Shown here: positions 12,901 to 22,939 of the stretch, in pieces
How positions within the stretch are numbered: the first letter of the stretch is position 1
Layout of the letters: each line of letters starts with the position of its first letter
Source of the DNA: Chimonanthus salicifolius
Lineage: Eukaryota; Streptophyta; Magnoliopsida; Laurales; Calycanthaceae
Assembly: GCA_013350335.1 (NCBI GenBank)
Contig: CM023537.1
Coordinates: 10,162,438-10,226,437, forward strand
DNA length: 64,000 nucleotides
Direction: 5' to 3'
Notes under the pieces: generated by a model
The model's input: only the letters and a program-made list of their open reading frames with translations
What the model was told of the DNA's origin: nothing
Databases searched by the model: none
Translations under genes and position numbers: made by a program

Positions 12901-15900
12901 TTGTGTTAAAAATAAATGAAATGATATCTCTTAAAGTGTGAAATACCTCTTTATTGTCCTTACTATTTTTTTTTTTATACCTCTTATCCCAATTGGAAAA
13001 TGCCAAAATGAATTCTATAGAAGAAAAGAAATATGTCTATTCTTTAGAAGCTCTTGGTAAAGAACCTTTATCCATAGAATAAAAGAGAATTATCTTATTT
13101 TTTTTATTCTCTTCATTTTCCATGAGATAGAAAATGACAAATAGCCCTTAGATTATTTTACTTAATATGAAAACAATCTAAAACTAGTATATCATATTGC
13201 TTTTGTTCGCACGATTCTATGTGCTTGGACCATAGAAACTAGTGCTGCACCTCGGGTCGGGTTTTGGCCCGACCCGCATGACCCGACCCTAGAAATCATG
13301 CAGGTCGAGTCAAGAATTTTGAGTCAACGGGTCGGTTGGGTTGAGAAGATATAAACCCACACGAAATTCGGGTCGGGTGGAGTTGAGGATTTTATAAGTT
13401 AACCTGATCCGACCCAATACAACCCGACCCGATCCGGCTAAAATTAGTCTAAAATGGGTTCAAAATGCGGGTCAGGTCAGAATTCGTGTTGATTCTGATT
13501 AGAATTCGGGTCGGGTCGGGTTGTGAGATTCGGATTGAGAATTCGGGTCGGGTTCCATATATATCAACTCGGGTTGAGTGGAGTTTTAAGGAACCTGACC
13601 CGTCCGACCCGCGTTGCAGCACTAATAGAAACTCAAAATGGAGTTTCCCTATAAGGTTATTTGTCTATTTTATAGAGGAAATAAATTTCATTCAAAAAAT
13701 TATATTTGAGTTTGGTCCACGTCACTTGACAAGTTCTATAAAAATTTGGACCCTCACCACGCCATAAAACTCAATTTTTTTTTTTGTTTTCAGAAAAAAT
13801 CTTTAGTTTCATTAAAAATCAACAAAATGCTACAGCTCCAACTTCCCTCCCTTGCTTCTCAAGGGAAATAAATTCCTTAGAAGAAAACGGAAATGTCTCA
13901 ATTTTTGTAATCTCGGCAAAGAACCATAGTTTCACTTTCTGTACTTTTCATTTTTCATAAGTTGGAGAATAACAAACAATCACTAAAAAAATCTTAAAAG
14001 TAGAAATTCTCTTATGAATTGAAAATTAAAAGTGGGTTTGATTTTGCTTTTCCAATTACTTGGAAATGGATACAACCAATAGGAGGAAAGGAGCTAGTCA
14101 AAACTCAAAAGTTAAGAAACCCTTATTTATTTTTCGAATTATCTATTATTGTAGCACTAAACCATTTAAGCTGACACCAATCACACGTCACCATGTAGAC
14201 CATGCAAGGGTACATTGGTAACGAAAAAAGTTGTAACTTTTTACATCTCTAAAATGACCTTTTTACGGAGGGCTGCAACTCGGGTTGGGTTTTGGCCCGG
14301 CTCGCATGACCCGACTCGAGAAATCATACGGGTCGGGTCAAGAATTTCTAATCAGCGGGTCGGGTATGGTTCAGAAGATAAAAATCCTATGAAATTCGAG
14401 TTAGGTCGGGTTGACGATTTTATAAGTTAACTCGACCCAACTCGATCCGGCCTGGCTAAAATTAGACTAAAATGGGTTCAAAATGCCGGTCGGATCAGAA
14501 TTCAGGTTGAGAATTCGAGTCGGGTCAGGTTGTGAAATTCGGGTTGAGAATTCGGGTCGGGTTCCAAATATATCAACTCATGTCGGGATGGATTTTAAGA
14601 AACTTGACTCGTCCGACTCGAGTTGCAGTCCTATTTTTACCTATGAATTGATCCAAATGACAATACATTAATGGTGATAGCATAATTATCTATTGCTACA
14701 ACAATAAAATAACCACACTCAATTTATACACCTTTACAAAGAGAATATTAGTTCTTCATTTGCAAAGAATTTAGCCATTTAAAAAGCTCTTAATTTCTCA
14801 TCTAATATTAACAAAGATTTAGTCTTGCATCATCTGAACAAACATGCTCGTGCAAACATTTGAAAGGGTTTTGAAATTCTTCCTTTGATCTTTAAGTTAA
14901 TAATAATTCAAATATTTTCCATAGAATGGATACATGGTTTAAAAAACCATTCGGTTCATATCGTACTAGCTAGTTCAAACTGTAAACCCATTTGAAACAC
15001 CGGTCCAAGTTTATGAAAAAATAGAAAAACTAAAATATCACAAAAAAAAAAAAGCTGATATTTTGAGGTGAGTTTTATTTCTCCTTTGTTTTTTTAAGTT
15101 TTTCTTTAAAATAGTATCATTTGGTTCATAATGAAGGTAAAACATTATACAAATAAAATATTAATTTTTGTATATTTCATTTTTTTCTGTTTTTGACATT
15201 TTTATCAGTTATCATTTTTCTAAATAAAACAAGATAAAAGTTTGCATGTGGACTTGGTGCATGAAGAAAATTTCATTATATTCATTTTTTAGATTTTTAT
15301 TTATATATATTTTGCTCTTTTTCCAAATGAATTACCATAAATCTCCCTCTACATTTCAAATATGGGACTCGTTCACAGCTAACTCCATTAGGCGTGGCTC
15401 TGATACCACTTTTTAACACTTGGATATTCATCTCAAAATATAGGTGGAGTGACCCAAATTTCTTATAAATCTCTAGATCTTCCTCTACACTTTCAATATG
15501 GGACTCATTCACAACTAATCCAAGTCCTCAACACATTGATGAGTTAAATGGGAACTGTAACTTTTTGCATTTGCGAGACAAACATCAGAAATTAGCAAAA
15601 TGGATTATTTAGTTTGTATAGGAACGTGACTCACCTGAAAGATGGCAAGATATGAACTCCATCCGAATTCCTTTGAAGCTAAAGCTAATGGAAACAGCTC
15701 CCTTCTTTCTTCTTATTAGTCCTCCAAGCCCCCCAATTGCTTGTTTCTCTGCTATTATCTCTGCAATATAATATCTCTTCATCATTTAAATAATGATAAG
15801 TAATTTATATAGGTGTAACTCAATTGGTTGCCTCTCGTCTCAAAAAACGGGAGGTTGCGGATTTGAACTCCTATGGCCTAACCTTGGTGTACTCTAGAGG

Positions 15901-17418
15901 TAATGGGCTCACCTATGGGGGTTTTACGCTGGGTATCACGCAGTTTCCCACATGTAAATTAAAAAAAGCTAAAAAAAAATGATAAGTTGATGAAATGACA
16001 AATTCGATCTCTCTTATTATGAAAAGATTTGTGTTTCTATCACTAAAAATCTAATGCCACTCAAAGACTTTTAAAAAGAAAAAATGAGGAATGAAAGTAT
16101 TGTCCTCACCTTTTGTGAAGAGCTCAAAGTTCTTGGGTCCAAACACAAATAGTTGTAAGGATTGCATGATGGCTGCACCTACAAGACTGCATTTTCAAAG
16201 CGATGGGCTTTATCATCATCATTCCTACTACAAACGTTCATACTCTGACTAAAAGAGCACTATTTTTTAGTTGTCATTTCATGAGTTTGTTTTGTAAATT
16301 ATTTACAATAAAATGAGAACAATTATCTCTCAAAATGGAAACAAGATCTTCTTTTTAAGAGTTGATGCAAAAGGAAAATCAAAATGATTCTCAATCTACT
16401 TTTCATAACAATTTTTTTTAGGATAGCGATCTTCCCATTGATATTTTGTGTAACAAGACACAGATTTTAGGATATTCCGCATTTTACCCTTCCACTACTG
16501 TACGAAAGTATTTAAAAAAAAATCAGTGATCCGGTCAGTGATCCGGTTTGCTATTCTGTATGACAAAACGGTCTCACTTAGATAAATTTCAGTTATTCAA
16601 TTTCAGTGAGCCGATCAGTGAGCCAATTTATACCGCAATGAAAAGGTTAGTGATTCGGTGAGCTGGTCAGTGAACCGATTTATACCGCAGTAGAAGGGTA
16701 AAATGGGCAATACCCTATATCGAGTTATATAAATCACCCGTGGGAGGAATGCTACCTTTTTTTTATATCAAATGCACTCTCTCAAAACTATTTCAATTCT
16801 CATTGACTCTTCTTCGTTCTGGATATCAGGAAAGACCCAAGTGATATGACAATCATTATCAATTTTGATCCACTGTTCTACCTTAATGATAAGTCTGTCC
16901 CACAATAAAGTTTTGTGGGGATATTTGGCAACTAAGGTCATTTCTTATTAATCTAGTTCTAATGCATTAACCTTGAAATAGTGAATTTCATGACAAAGAT
17001 GGGAACGGCGACAATGACGATGAGCAGCTTGGTTTCAAACTCTTCAAAGTAAGGTTCCTTGAACAGAAGACAGTACATGTCACAAGGATGATCTAACATG
17101 TTGCTATTGGACTTGTTTGTCTTTCTAGGTTTCCTACAAAGAATTGCATTTTCATGAGGTACAGATCACCTAAAATTAGTTATTTTATCTGAAAGCCACA
17201 CGAATGTTGATTCATGTCAAAATATTTGATTGATGTGCCAACCAGCATTATCTTAATCTTGGAAGATCAGAACTGTGGATTGTGATACCAACAGGTAGAA
17301 TTTCTATCACCACGCATGATTCACAATTCATTTTTAATATGATGAAACATTTTTCTATTGTTTGAATTTTATGTACCACATGTTAATATTATGAAATAGT
17401 ATTTGTCATATATGGCGG

Positions 17419-17454
<36 letters not shown>

Positions 17455-18274
17455 CGTGAATTCATTTATGCTTGGAAAAATGATCCATTGGGACGTAGGT
17501 TTACCATGCATGAATGTTCTCATTAGAGTATGTACATAAAATAAGCTGGTGCACTCATTTTTACAATATATTACGACTAGTTTACTCAACAAATAAGGAA
17601 TCTAATTGTACTAAAATAATTTAATTTAAGGGTGTTGTATGGATCATACCAACTCAAAAAATTATATCATATTCTTCTTAATGATAAAATAATGCAACAT
17701 GAGAAAAAAAAAATACAGGAGTTCTAAGTTCTAACCTATGTGTGTGAACTAGAACTTCCTCCAAATGCCTAGCCATGTTTCGTCGTGGAACTTCTTGCAA
17801 ACCCACCACAAACAAATCGAACTTCCGGTCGCCGCCGACGAGAGCTTCTAAATCCTTCGACATCACCTAATATGTAAGAAAATTATAAAAGATTGTCAGA
17901 GTATAAGCATAAGTTAGTCATATACTTCGAAATAAGAATGAACAAGAAAATGGTAGCTTTCATTGCCCTTACCTTCCCATTCATGTTCCAGGTCAATATA
18001 CAAATGCATAGAACTGGTTCATCTGACGATTCACAGAGCTTTTGGACTTCAACAATCTTTATCCCCTCATGTGCAGTGTACGGGGTGTTTGTTGCTTCAA
18101 GTCTTTTATGCCTAGACTTACATCTTTTTCTGCAAATACCCATCAGCAGCAACAAAGATGTAGACCAATATGAGAATGATACTGATACCCAATTAAAGAA
18201 GAGATGATGATTGAGAGAGAGAGAGAGAGAGAGGGAGAATACCTTGTAGCATGAATAGAATAGCAGTTACCCAT
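6911..18274 (-). CDS. IP5P11: Type I inositol polyphosphate 5-phosphatase 11
   Basis: Eight exons (minus): 18274-18243, 18129-17973, 17866-17736, 16186-16110, 15760-15635, 11034-10850, 7323-7186 and 7099-6911. They total 1035 bp and encode 344 aa, close to Arabidopsis 5PTase11 at about 334 aa; all junctions are GT-AG and in phase. Catalytic-domain motifs are in family order: TWNMNGK (57-63), FVVGLQEVP (82-90), FGPKNF, GGLGGLIRRKKGAV, CHLSAH (171-176), the signature WLGDLNYR (210-217), FKPTYKY (264-270), PSWTDRIL (286-293) and SDHKPV (318-323). The start MGNCYS sits in a tiny first exon and fits N-myristoylation at Gly2 with a palmitoylatable Cys4, which would target it to membranes. The family removes the 5-phosphate from phosphoinositides; the Arabidopsis 11 enzyme acts on lipid substrates. 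No frameshift or lost motif. The C-terminal tail after LKINKV is a little longer than I recall for Arabidopsis. Confidence 0.93.
7425..7659 (+). mobile_element. TRIM remnant lacking its primer-binding site
   Basis: Two LTR 3' halves are present. The first has GAGATTTATAAAGAACTTGAG to about 7531, the second GATAAAGGATTTGGGTTACTC to AACA at 7659. They flank a shortened internal stretch with AGGAGATCTCTCAAGCGGAC and GAGGGGAT. The TGGTATCAGAGC site seen in related copies is deleted. Confidence 0.65.
8953..9330. mobile_element. hAT-type MITE, GGGTCGGGT family (TAGGGCTGAAAC subfamily)
   Basis: Begins TAGGGCTGAAACTCGG and ends CCCAAGTTTCACCCCTA, inverted terminal repeats of about 16 bp. Flanks actattaa (8945-8952) and actcttac (9331-9338) match at 6/8, an aged 8-bp target duplication. 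The interior is rich in variants of GACTCGA/GGTCGG. No ORF. Confidence 0.75.
10262..10410 (-). mobile_element. SINE-like element, family B (antisense)
   Basis: On the plus strand a T-run is followed by TGTAAACCTC and AAATCAAACACAAGATC. The same order appears at 57060-57260 and 57735-57900. Read on the minus strand this gives a pol III B-box-like TTGTGTTTGATT and a 3' poly-A tail. Confidence 0.5.
13240..13624. mobile_element. hAT-type MITE, GGGTCGGGT family, perfect 8-bp TSD
   Basis: Inverted ends TAGTGCTGCA / TGCAGCACTA are flanked by identical 8-bp duplications atagaaac (13232-13239 and 13625-13632). An 8-bp duplication with TAG-starting ends is the hAT signature. The 385-bp interior is built of GGGTCGGGT and ACCCGACCC words on both strands, so it should fold back strongly. 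No coding capacity. Confidence 0.85.
14268..14633. mobile_element. hAT-type MITE, GGGTCGGGT family (second copy in intron 5)
   Basis: Ends GAGGGCTGCAAC / GTTGCAGTCCTA, with flanks tttttacg (14260-14267) and tttttacc (14634-14641), 7/8 identical. The interior is closely alike to the copy at 13240, including GGGTTTTGGCCCG near the left end, in the same orientation. Confidence 0.82.
15325..15533 (-). mobile_element. TRIM retrotransposon with minimal internal region (antisense)
   Basis: On the minus strand: LTR 15533-15409 (125 bp, starts TGTTGAGGAC, with CCCATATTG and ATTTATAAG), then primer-binding site TGGTATCAGAGCC (15408-15396). Only about a dozen internal bases follow before a truncated second LTR (GTGAACGAGTCCCATATTTG). 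No coding capacity. Confidence 0.75.
15761..16109. other. Intron 4 of IP5P11 (349 bp), largely a SINE
   Basis: Bounded by AAAAG|GTGAGG and TATTGCAG on the minus strand. Most of its length is taken by the plus-oriented SINE at 15808-15985. Confidence 0.75.
15808..15985 (+). mobile_element. tRNA-derived SINE, family A
   Basis: Has a pol III A-box-like TAACTCAATTGG and, about 45 bp on, a B-box-like GGATTTGAACTCC. A body with GGGGGTTTTACGCTGGGTAT and CACATGTAAATT runs into an A-rich tail. The same body occurs antisense at 21327-21470 and 26563-26705. Confidence 0.7.
16421..16756. mobile_element. MITE, Mutator-like family (copy 2, perfect 9-bp TSD)
   Basis: Starts GGATAGCGATCTTCCC and ends GGGAGGAATGCTACC, imperfect inverted ends. 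Flanks 16412-16420 and 16757-16765 are identical (eight T then A). The interior has tandem CAGTGATCCGGT and GAGCCGATCAGT words. No coding capacity. The Mutator assignment rests on the 9-bp duplication only. Confidence 0.72.
17422..17450. repeat. (GA)n microsatellite
   Basis: About 14 uninterrupted GA units inside intron 3 of IP5P11. Confidence 0.95.
18213..18233. repeat. (GA)n microsatellite beside the first donor site of IP5P11
   Basis: On the gene's strand this is a CT run starting about 10 bases after the exon 1 donor (ACAAG|GTATTC), inside a 113-bp intron (18242-18130). Confidence 0.95.
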
Positions 18275-18980
18275 GTCTTGTTGGTAGTGGGATTCAGAAA
18301 GGCAAAGGCGAAGGCCATCCACCCTCAACGTTTAGAAGGTAAAACATGTTATGGAGAAAACAGGCAAGGTCTCTAGCGGATAGAGAAGAGGACTAAATCC
18401 ATAAAAGGAAAAGGGGTTCTTCTTGACTTCGACCTATTTATGTCATCAATGGGAAATGTCTGCCTTTAGGCGATGAGCTGTTCATCATCTCAAAGTCAAC
18501 AAATAATGGGTTTGAATTTATGATTTCTTACTCTCTCATCTTTTCTTCTCCCGTTAGGTTGGGCTGTTGACTTATTACAGAGGTTTAATCAAAGTAGAAA
18601 TTCATCAGCAATTAAGCAGCCCAAAACCACCCTTCCCTCCAACAGCTGGTTTTGCTCTTTTATCAATGGAATCACCCCTTTCCATATTATTGTAAGTTAT
18701 TTTCATTTTAAGTTGGAGGTAAGACCAATTCTACGTATAGATATCACCCACAAATATATTTTATCAAAATTAGACGGATAAACTCCAGCTCAAACCTTTA
18801 GAGTCGTCTTTCTGACACCTCAGTTCACGAGGAATCACATGATCCTCCTTTCTCTGAACTTGCTATCGGTCTTGAGTTGGAGTTTATGATAAAACTTTGA
18901 GGACCTTGTCTTATTGTCTAAACTCTAAAGGCTCTCAACAATGTGCCAGACTTCAGTTTCTCCTCTAATTCATATGCTCT

Positions 18981-19020
18981 CAAGCACTATAATATATTCC
19001 CAAGCACTATAATATATTCC
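18981..19020. repeat. 20-bp tandem duplication at a MITE edge
   Basis: CAAGCACTATAATATATTCC occurs twice head to tail (18981-19000, 19001-19020). The unit ends inside the first bases of the Stowaway end, so it arose after insertion. Confidence 0.9.
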
Positions 19021-19198
19021 CTTTGTCTCGATTTAGATGTCTTATATAGATTTTAGAATTGTTCCAAAATATTTGTCCCATTTAACATAAAGTGTGTTGA
19101 AAATGGATGAGATCCCATGGAGTGCTGGTCTTATATAAAGAGTTCCTTAAAAAATGCAAATTTTCAAATGAGACAACTAAAATGGGACGGTGGGAATA
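19015..19198. mobile_element. Stowaway (Tc1/mariner) MITE
   Basis: Inverted ends TTCCCTTTGTCTCGATTTAG and AACTAAAATGGGACGGTGGGAA are flanked by TA on both sides. The interior (AAGTGTGTTGAAAAT, TTATATAAAGAGTT) matches the copy at 59668 along its length. TA target and (C)TCCCT...GGGA ends are the Stowaway signature. Confidence 0.85.
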
Positions 19199-19412
19199 AT
19201 ACATTAATGTTGTTGCATTTTTCAAGTGGCCTGGCCTGTTTGCAGTTTTGTTCAGCTGATACAGGGGCTTGTAGTAAGAAACACAAGAATGTCAGGCCCA
19301 GGCTTAGGCTGAAAAGGTAGCCCACTTCAGCCAGGATTGGATCCGCCTTAAGATGGCCCATTTCGTGCTGAATTATTTGCTCACACTTGCAAAAAAATAT
19401 ATGCCATATATT

Positions 19413-20053
19413 TGGTAGCAAAGTCCCATATCGCCAATGGACTTTTGGGTCTTGGGATTTATAAGCACATGAACACCCTCTTGTTTTACGTTGATTTCTA
19501 AGAATGAGTTTTACTCATGTGTTTAACATGGTATTAGAGCATAGTGTTGAGTCTGGCTGTGAACAAGTCCCACATTAGAAATATAGAGGGAGATCAAGGG
19601 ATTAATAAAGGACTTGGGTCACTCCACCAAACATGATAGTATTTTGGGCTGGATACCCAGGTCGGGACAAATGGTATCTAGAGCCAGGTCTCAAGTTACT
19701 TCATATGGACTCAGGAGATCTCTTAAACAGATTGAATTGTTGGCTTCATTCAAGAGGGGGATGGTTGGAGATGACTCTGATATTGAAAGTGTAGAAGGAG
19801 ATCTAGGAATTTATATAGTACTTGGGTCACTCCACGTAACAAGTTAGTCTTTTGAGTTGCATATCTAGGTTCTAACACAAGGTCGCACAAGGATAGATTA
19901 GATTCGTAACTCTAGCCTTACATAGAGGGGGAGAGCCGAGTGTCTCCATTGCTTGGCTCTCCAGCCCTAATGCTGAAGGGGAGTGTTAATAAAATCTTAT
20001 ATCGCCAGTGGACTTTTGGATCTTGAGATTTATAAGCAAATATAAACAATATT
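19413..20053 (+). mobile_element. Outer TRIM retrotransposon, interrupted by a second TRIM
   Basis: 5' LTR 19413-19528 has CCCATATCGCCAATGGACTT and GATTTATAAGCAC and ends TTTAACA. The primer-binding site TGGTATTAGAGCA follows (19529-19541). After the inner element the internal region resumes at 19878. It ends in GCTGAAGGGGAG and a 3' LTR from 19983 (TGTTAATAAAATC, ATATCGCCAGTGGACTTTTG), truncated near 20053. Non-coding throughout. Confidence 0.75.
19545..19877 (+). mobile_element. Inner TRIM retrotransposon
   Basis: 5' LTR 19545-19669 (125 bp, TGTTGAGTCTGG ... GTCGGGACA), then ATGGTATCTAGAGCC, a one-base-expanded tRNA-iMet primer site. The internal region has GGAGATCTCTTAAACAGATT, then a GAGGGGGATGG purine tract. 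The 3' LTR 19762-19877 (116 bp) ends GGTTCTAACA. Both LTRs share GGGTCACTCCAC. It sits a few bases after the outer element's primer site. Confidence 0.8.
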
Positions 20054-21326
20054 AACCAAAAATATATTATAAAAAAATTATGAGAATTATTACCTAAGCT
20101 TCACATATCAACAAAACACCATGACGATGAGAGAAGGGACATGTAGAGACGAGAAGATGGCGACGACAACATCTCATTTCTCAACCACATGACACAATAA
20201 AGCTAATGACAAAATCTGTCATGACCTAGCATGCCGTGTTGATAAGAGAGAGAAGAATTCATGATTCATTCTTCCTTCATAACTTCAAAATTCAAATTCA
20301 GAAGTTTCAAGTAAGATGGAAGATGTCCGTAAGGCCCACCAAACAGATTTACAGTCAAAATCAACTTTCTCCTGTTTAATCTTATTCACTTGATTAATTC
20401 TTTTTTTCTTCTATTTTGATAATTTAGCTGACATTTAGGGTGTGGTTTAGGTTTAGGACAGTTGGATGTCCTTAGACTTGCATTTTGTTCTCATCGGATA
20501 TTAGTCAAGTCACCACTTGCAAAAGTGTATTGGCCGGTCCCCATAATTGGGTGGGTCAATATTGGGCCTGCATTAGCCCACTTAGCCATGACGCACATTA
20601 TTCGTCATTTTCCTTTTATATTTAAATACGCTATCAAGACTTTTTCAACTGATATTTTAAGAGTCCTATGTGCAGTGTATTGGTGGGGGTCTTAGGCCCT
20701 GAGAGCAGTGTAAGTGAGGGCCCTACAGTCTATTGGTCACATTGAGAGACTTAGACGGTGGACCTAAAGTTAGAACTGTCTCAATTTGTACCAAAATCTT
20801 ATTAGAATTAGAATTGATTTAAAAGTATGAGATCATCTAAGTTTAGAGTTTGAGTTCATCTATGATATTTTTATTAATAAATATGAGTGGGTTTCAATAA
20901 TTATAACAAAAGAAAATGGATTGGTATATGAAATTTTCTTCTTCTAAAAATTTGTTCATTCGCTTTTCTATAATGCCATTTTTCATCCTATCACATGTGA
21001 GAAACATAAAACAAGTATAAACTCAAGGAGGAACACTGGCCAATATCAGTCAAACACGTGGCAACTCCATGCATAATTTCATTGACATGCATTTGAAAGT
21101 CAATGAAGTGAAAATGATAAATTTGACCCTGAATTTTTTTTATGAAAATAACAAATTTGACATTGGTGCTTTAGAAAATTTGTGGATTTGTCTGCTAATA
21201 TTAAAATACTTCGGCACTTCGCTGCTTATGCACAAGAGGTTCTCAAGTCTCTCTCTGTTTTTGTGTGTCACTGTGTATACACATTTTACAGACATAATAA
21301 TCTCGATATATTCCTAATTATATAAG

Positions 21327-21470
21327 GTTTTTTTTTTTAATTTACGTGTGAGAAACAACAAGATATCTAGCGTAAAATCTCCACGAGTGAGCCCACTACT
21401 CTTAGGACATACCAAGATTAGGTCATGGAAGTTCGAACTCGCAACCTCCCTGATTATATAAGTTGTCAGC
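21327..21470 (-). mobile_element. SINE, family A (antisense, 5'-truncated)
   Basis: Read on the minus strand it shows the B-box-like GAGTTCGAACTTCC, then GAGATTTTACGCTAGATATC and CACACGTAAATT with a poly-A tail. It is the same body as the SINE at 15808. Confidence 0.65.
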
Positions 21471-21544
21471 ATGTATTTGCACATCTAAAATGTGTCTATG
21501 TCATATTTCATGGGCATGTTCATCTTTTATAATTAAGTTGTCTG

Positions 21545-22000
21545 TCACCTAGGTTACGAAATAATACGTGGAAAAATAACAGAGCAATCTAAAACACGAT
21601 AATTAAATCAAGCACCACAAATAAATCTGATATCGATATTGGTTCAACAAAAAGTTGCCTAGATTTACGGAACATGTATTTTATTCTGAGAGAAAAATAA
21701 ATCACTTATTACAAGAGAGAATTAATCAGTGAATTTGAAATCCAAATTCAAATCCTATTGAGAGAGCCGTAAACAAATTCGCAGCTTAAACCCAATTGCT
21801 ACACGTTTTTCTTCTTTCTTAGAGAATACCTCTTCTCTACTTGAGAAGAAAAGTCCATACACAAAGAACCAGAGTGTATGGCGTAAGAAGTCAGCCTCCA
21901 GTGTTCTCTTCGTGCTTCTTCTCCGTGTTCTCTTTAAGTTTTCTTCCTCTCTTTTCTTCCCTCCTACTTGGTTCTCCAACACTGTGTATTACATAATGCT
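21545..22000 (-). mobile_element. Possible LTR-retrotransposon fragment (uncertain)
   Basis: The composition (GATATTGGTTCAACAAAAAG, TTGCCTAGATTTACGG, then purine-rich exon-like sequence on the minus strand) resembles plant LTR regions that I recall. I see no paired LTR, primer site or domain, so this is a weak call. Confidence 0.3.
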
Positions 22001-22939
22001 TTTTATGAAGATTTTCCGCTAATTTCTAATATGAGATATTCTCTCCTAGATTTAAGAAATCCCATATTATCAATAATCTAAGCTTAATAAAAAAAAAACT
22101 GCATAGAATTAGAAAACAAGATTAAATTCAATCTTAAAAAATATCCTGTAAATCCCACGGGCCCCACTCAGATTTGAGCCACACGTCCAACAACCTGTAT
22201 ACAAGAATGTCCCATTCATGATTCTGAAAACCCAAAACCAAAAGATACTTGATAGACCTGAATGAGATGACTTGCAGATTCTTTTTAGTCTTGATCCTAG
22301 CTCATATATACCAATCAGTTAAAGTTATAAAATTTTCAAAAGTAGTACTATTAAAGAAAGAAAATAAAAGTGACTAATGGTACTTAAAATGTTAAAACCT
22401 GTGGTTGATTCCAAAGGAACTCAATTTGTTCTTGGAGCAGGATTCTCATCAACTTGACTCAAAACCTGTTCAAGTAGTTGAATCTATCAAACAGAGGTCC
22501 TGTTCCGTGGATACTTGCTGCCTGTATGGATGCGACTCAGAACGGTTTGAAGTCTTTGGGCTGGGCTCGAGTCTTGGTGAAGTGAATTCCAGCAAAAAAA
22601 GGTCCTGTTCCATGGCCATAAATCTTAATTCGAAGTTGAAAATATTGCATCAATCCTCCTAAATGAAGGTAAAGAACTACAGCTACAAGTACTGATAGTT
22701 CTTTACTTCTTTCATTTCAATACCTTTGAAGCAATCAAAAGTACACAAAAAAATGGAATGCTGAGACAAAGAAAGGCATTGCATACTGGTTGGAATCCAA
22801 ACATCCAAACTTGCTACTACTACTGCAAAGAGAACAAAGAAACTAAATTCTTATGTAAAACAAAAACAGAAATACATTAGATGAAGCTGAAAGTCGGTAA
22901 AAGCCGTCGGGTTTAAATATCAGGGTCTTTTTTTCCAAT

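Larger units (their letters stand above)
11035..15634. other. Intron 5 of IP5P11 (4.6 kb)
   Basis: Bounded by donor CTTTCAG|GTGAGT and acceptor GTATGTAG. It holds two hAT-type MITEs in the same orientation (13240-13624 and 14268-14633) and a TRIM (15325-15533). The 11100-12700 part is very AT-rich with no recognisable feature. Confidence 0.75.
16187..17735. other. Intron 3 of IP5P11 (1.55 kb)
   Basis: Contains a MITE with perfect 9-bp target duplications (16421-16756) and a GA microsatellite (17422-17450). The rest shows no recognisable feature. Confidence 0.75.
18275..22939. other. Intergenic region upstream of IP5P11 and downstream of the BTB gene
   Basis: Both flanking genes are on the minus strand. 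Presumed IP5P11 promoter and 5' UTR lie just above 18274. Further out are a Stowaway MITE (19015-19198), a TRIM nested in a TRIM (19413-20053), a SINE (21327-21470) and a retroelement-like stretch (21545-22000). Small ORFs here lack motifs. Confidence 0.7.

Noticed and set aside
13250..13620. Telomere-like or satellite array of GGGTCGGGT
   Set aside because: Words are not in regular tandem. The block has defined inverted ends and an 8-bp target duplication, so it is a MITE.
22405..22662. 85-codon plus-strand ORF after the BTB gene
   Set aside because: No domain, no splice partner and ordinary composition. It contains a repeated AGGTCCTGTTCC word and lies in the likely 3' flank of the minus-strand BTB gene.
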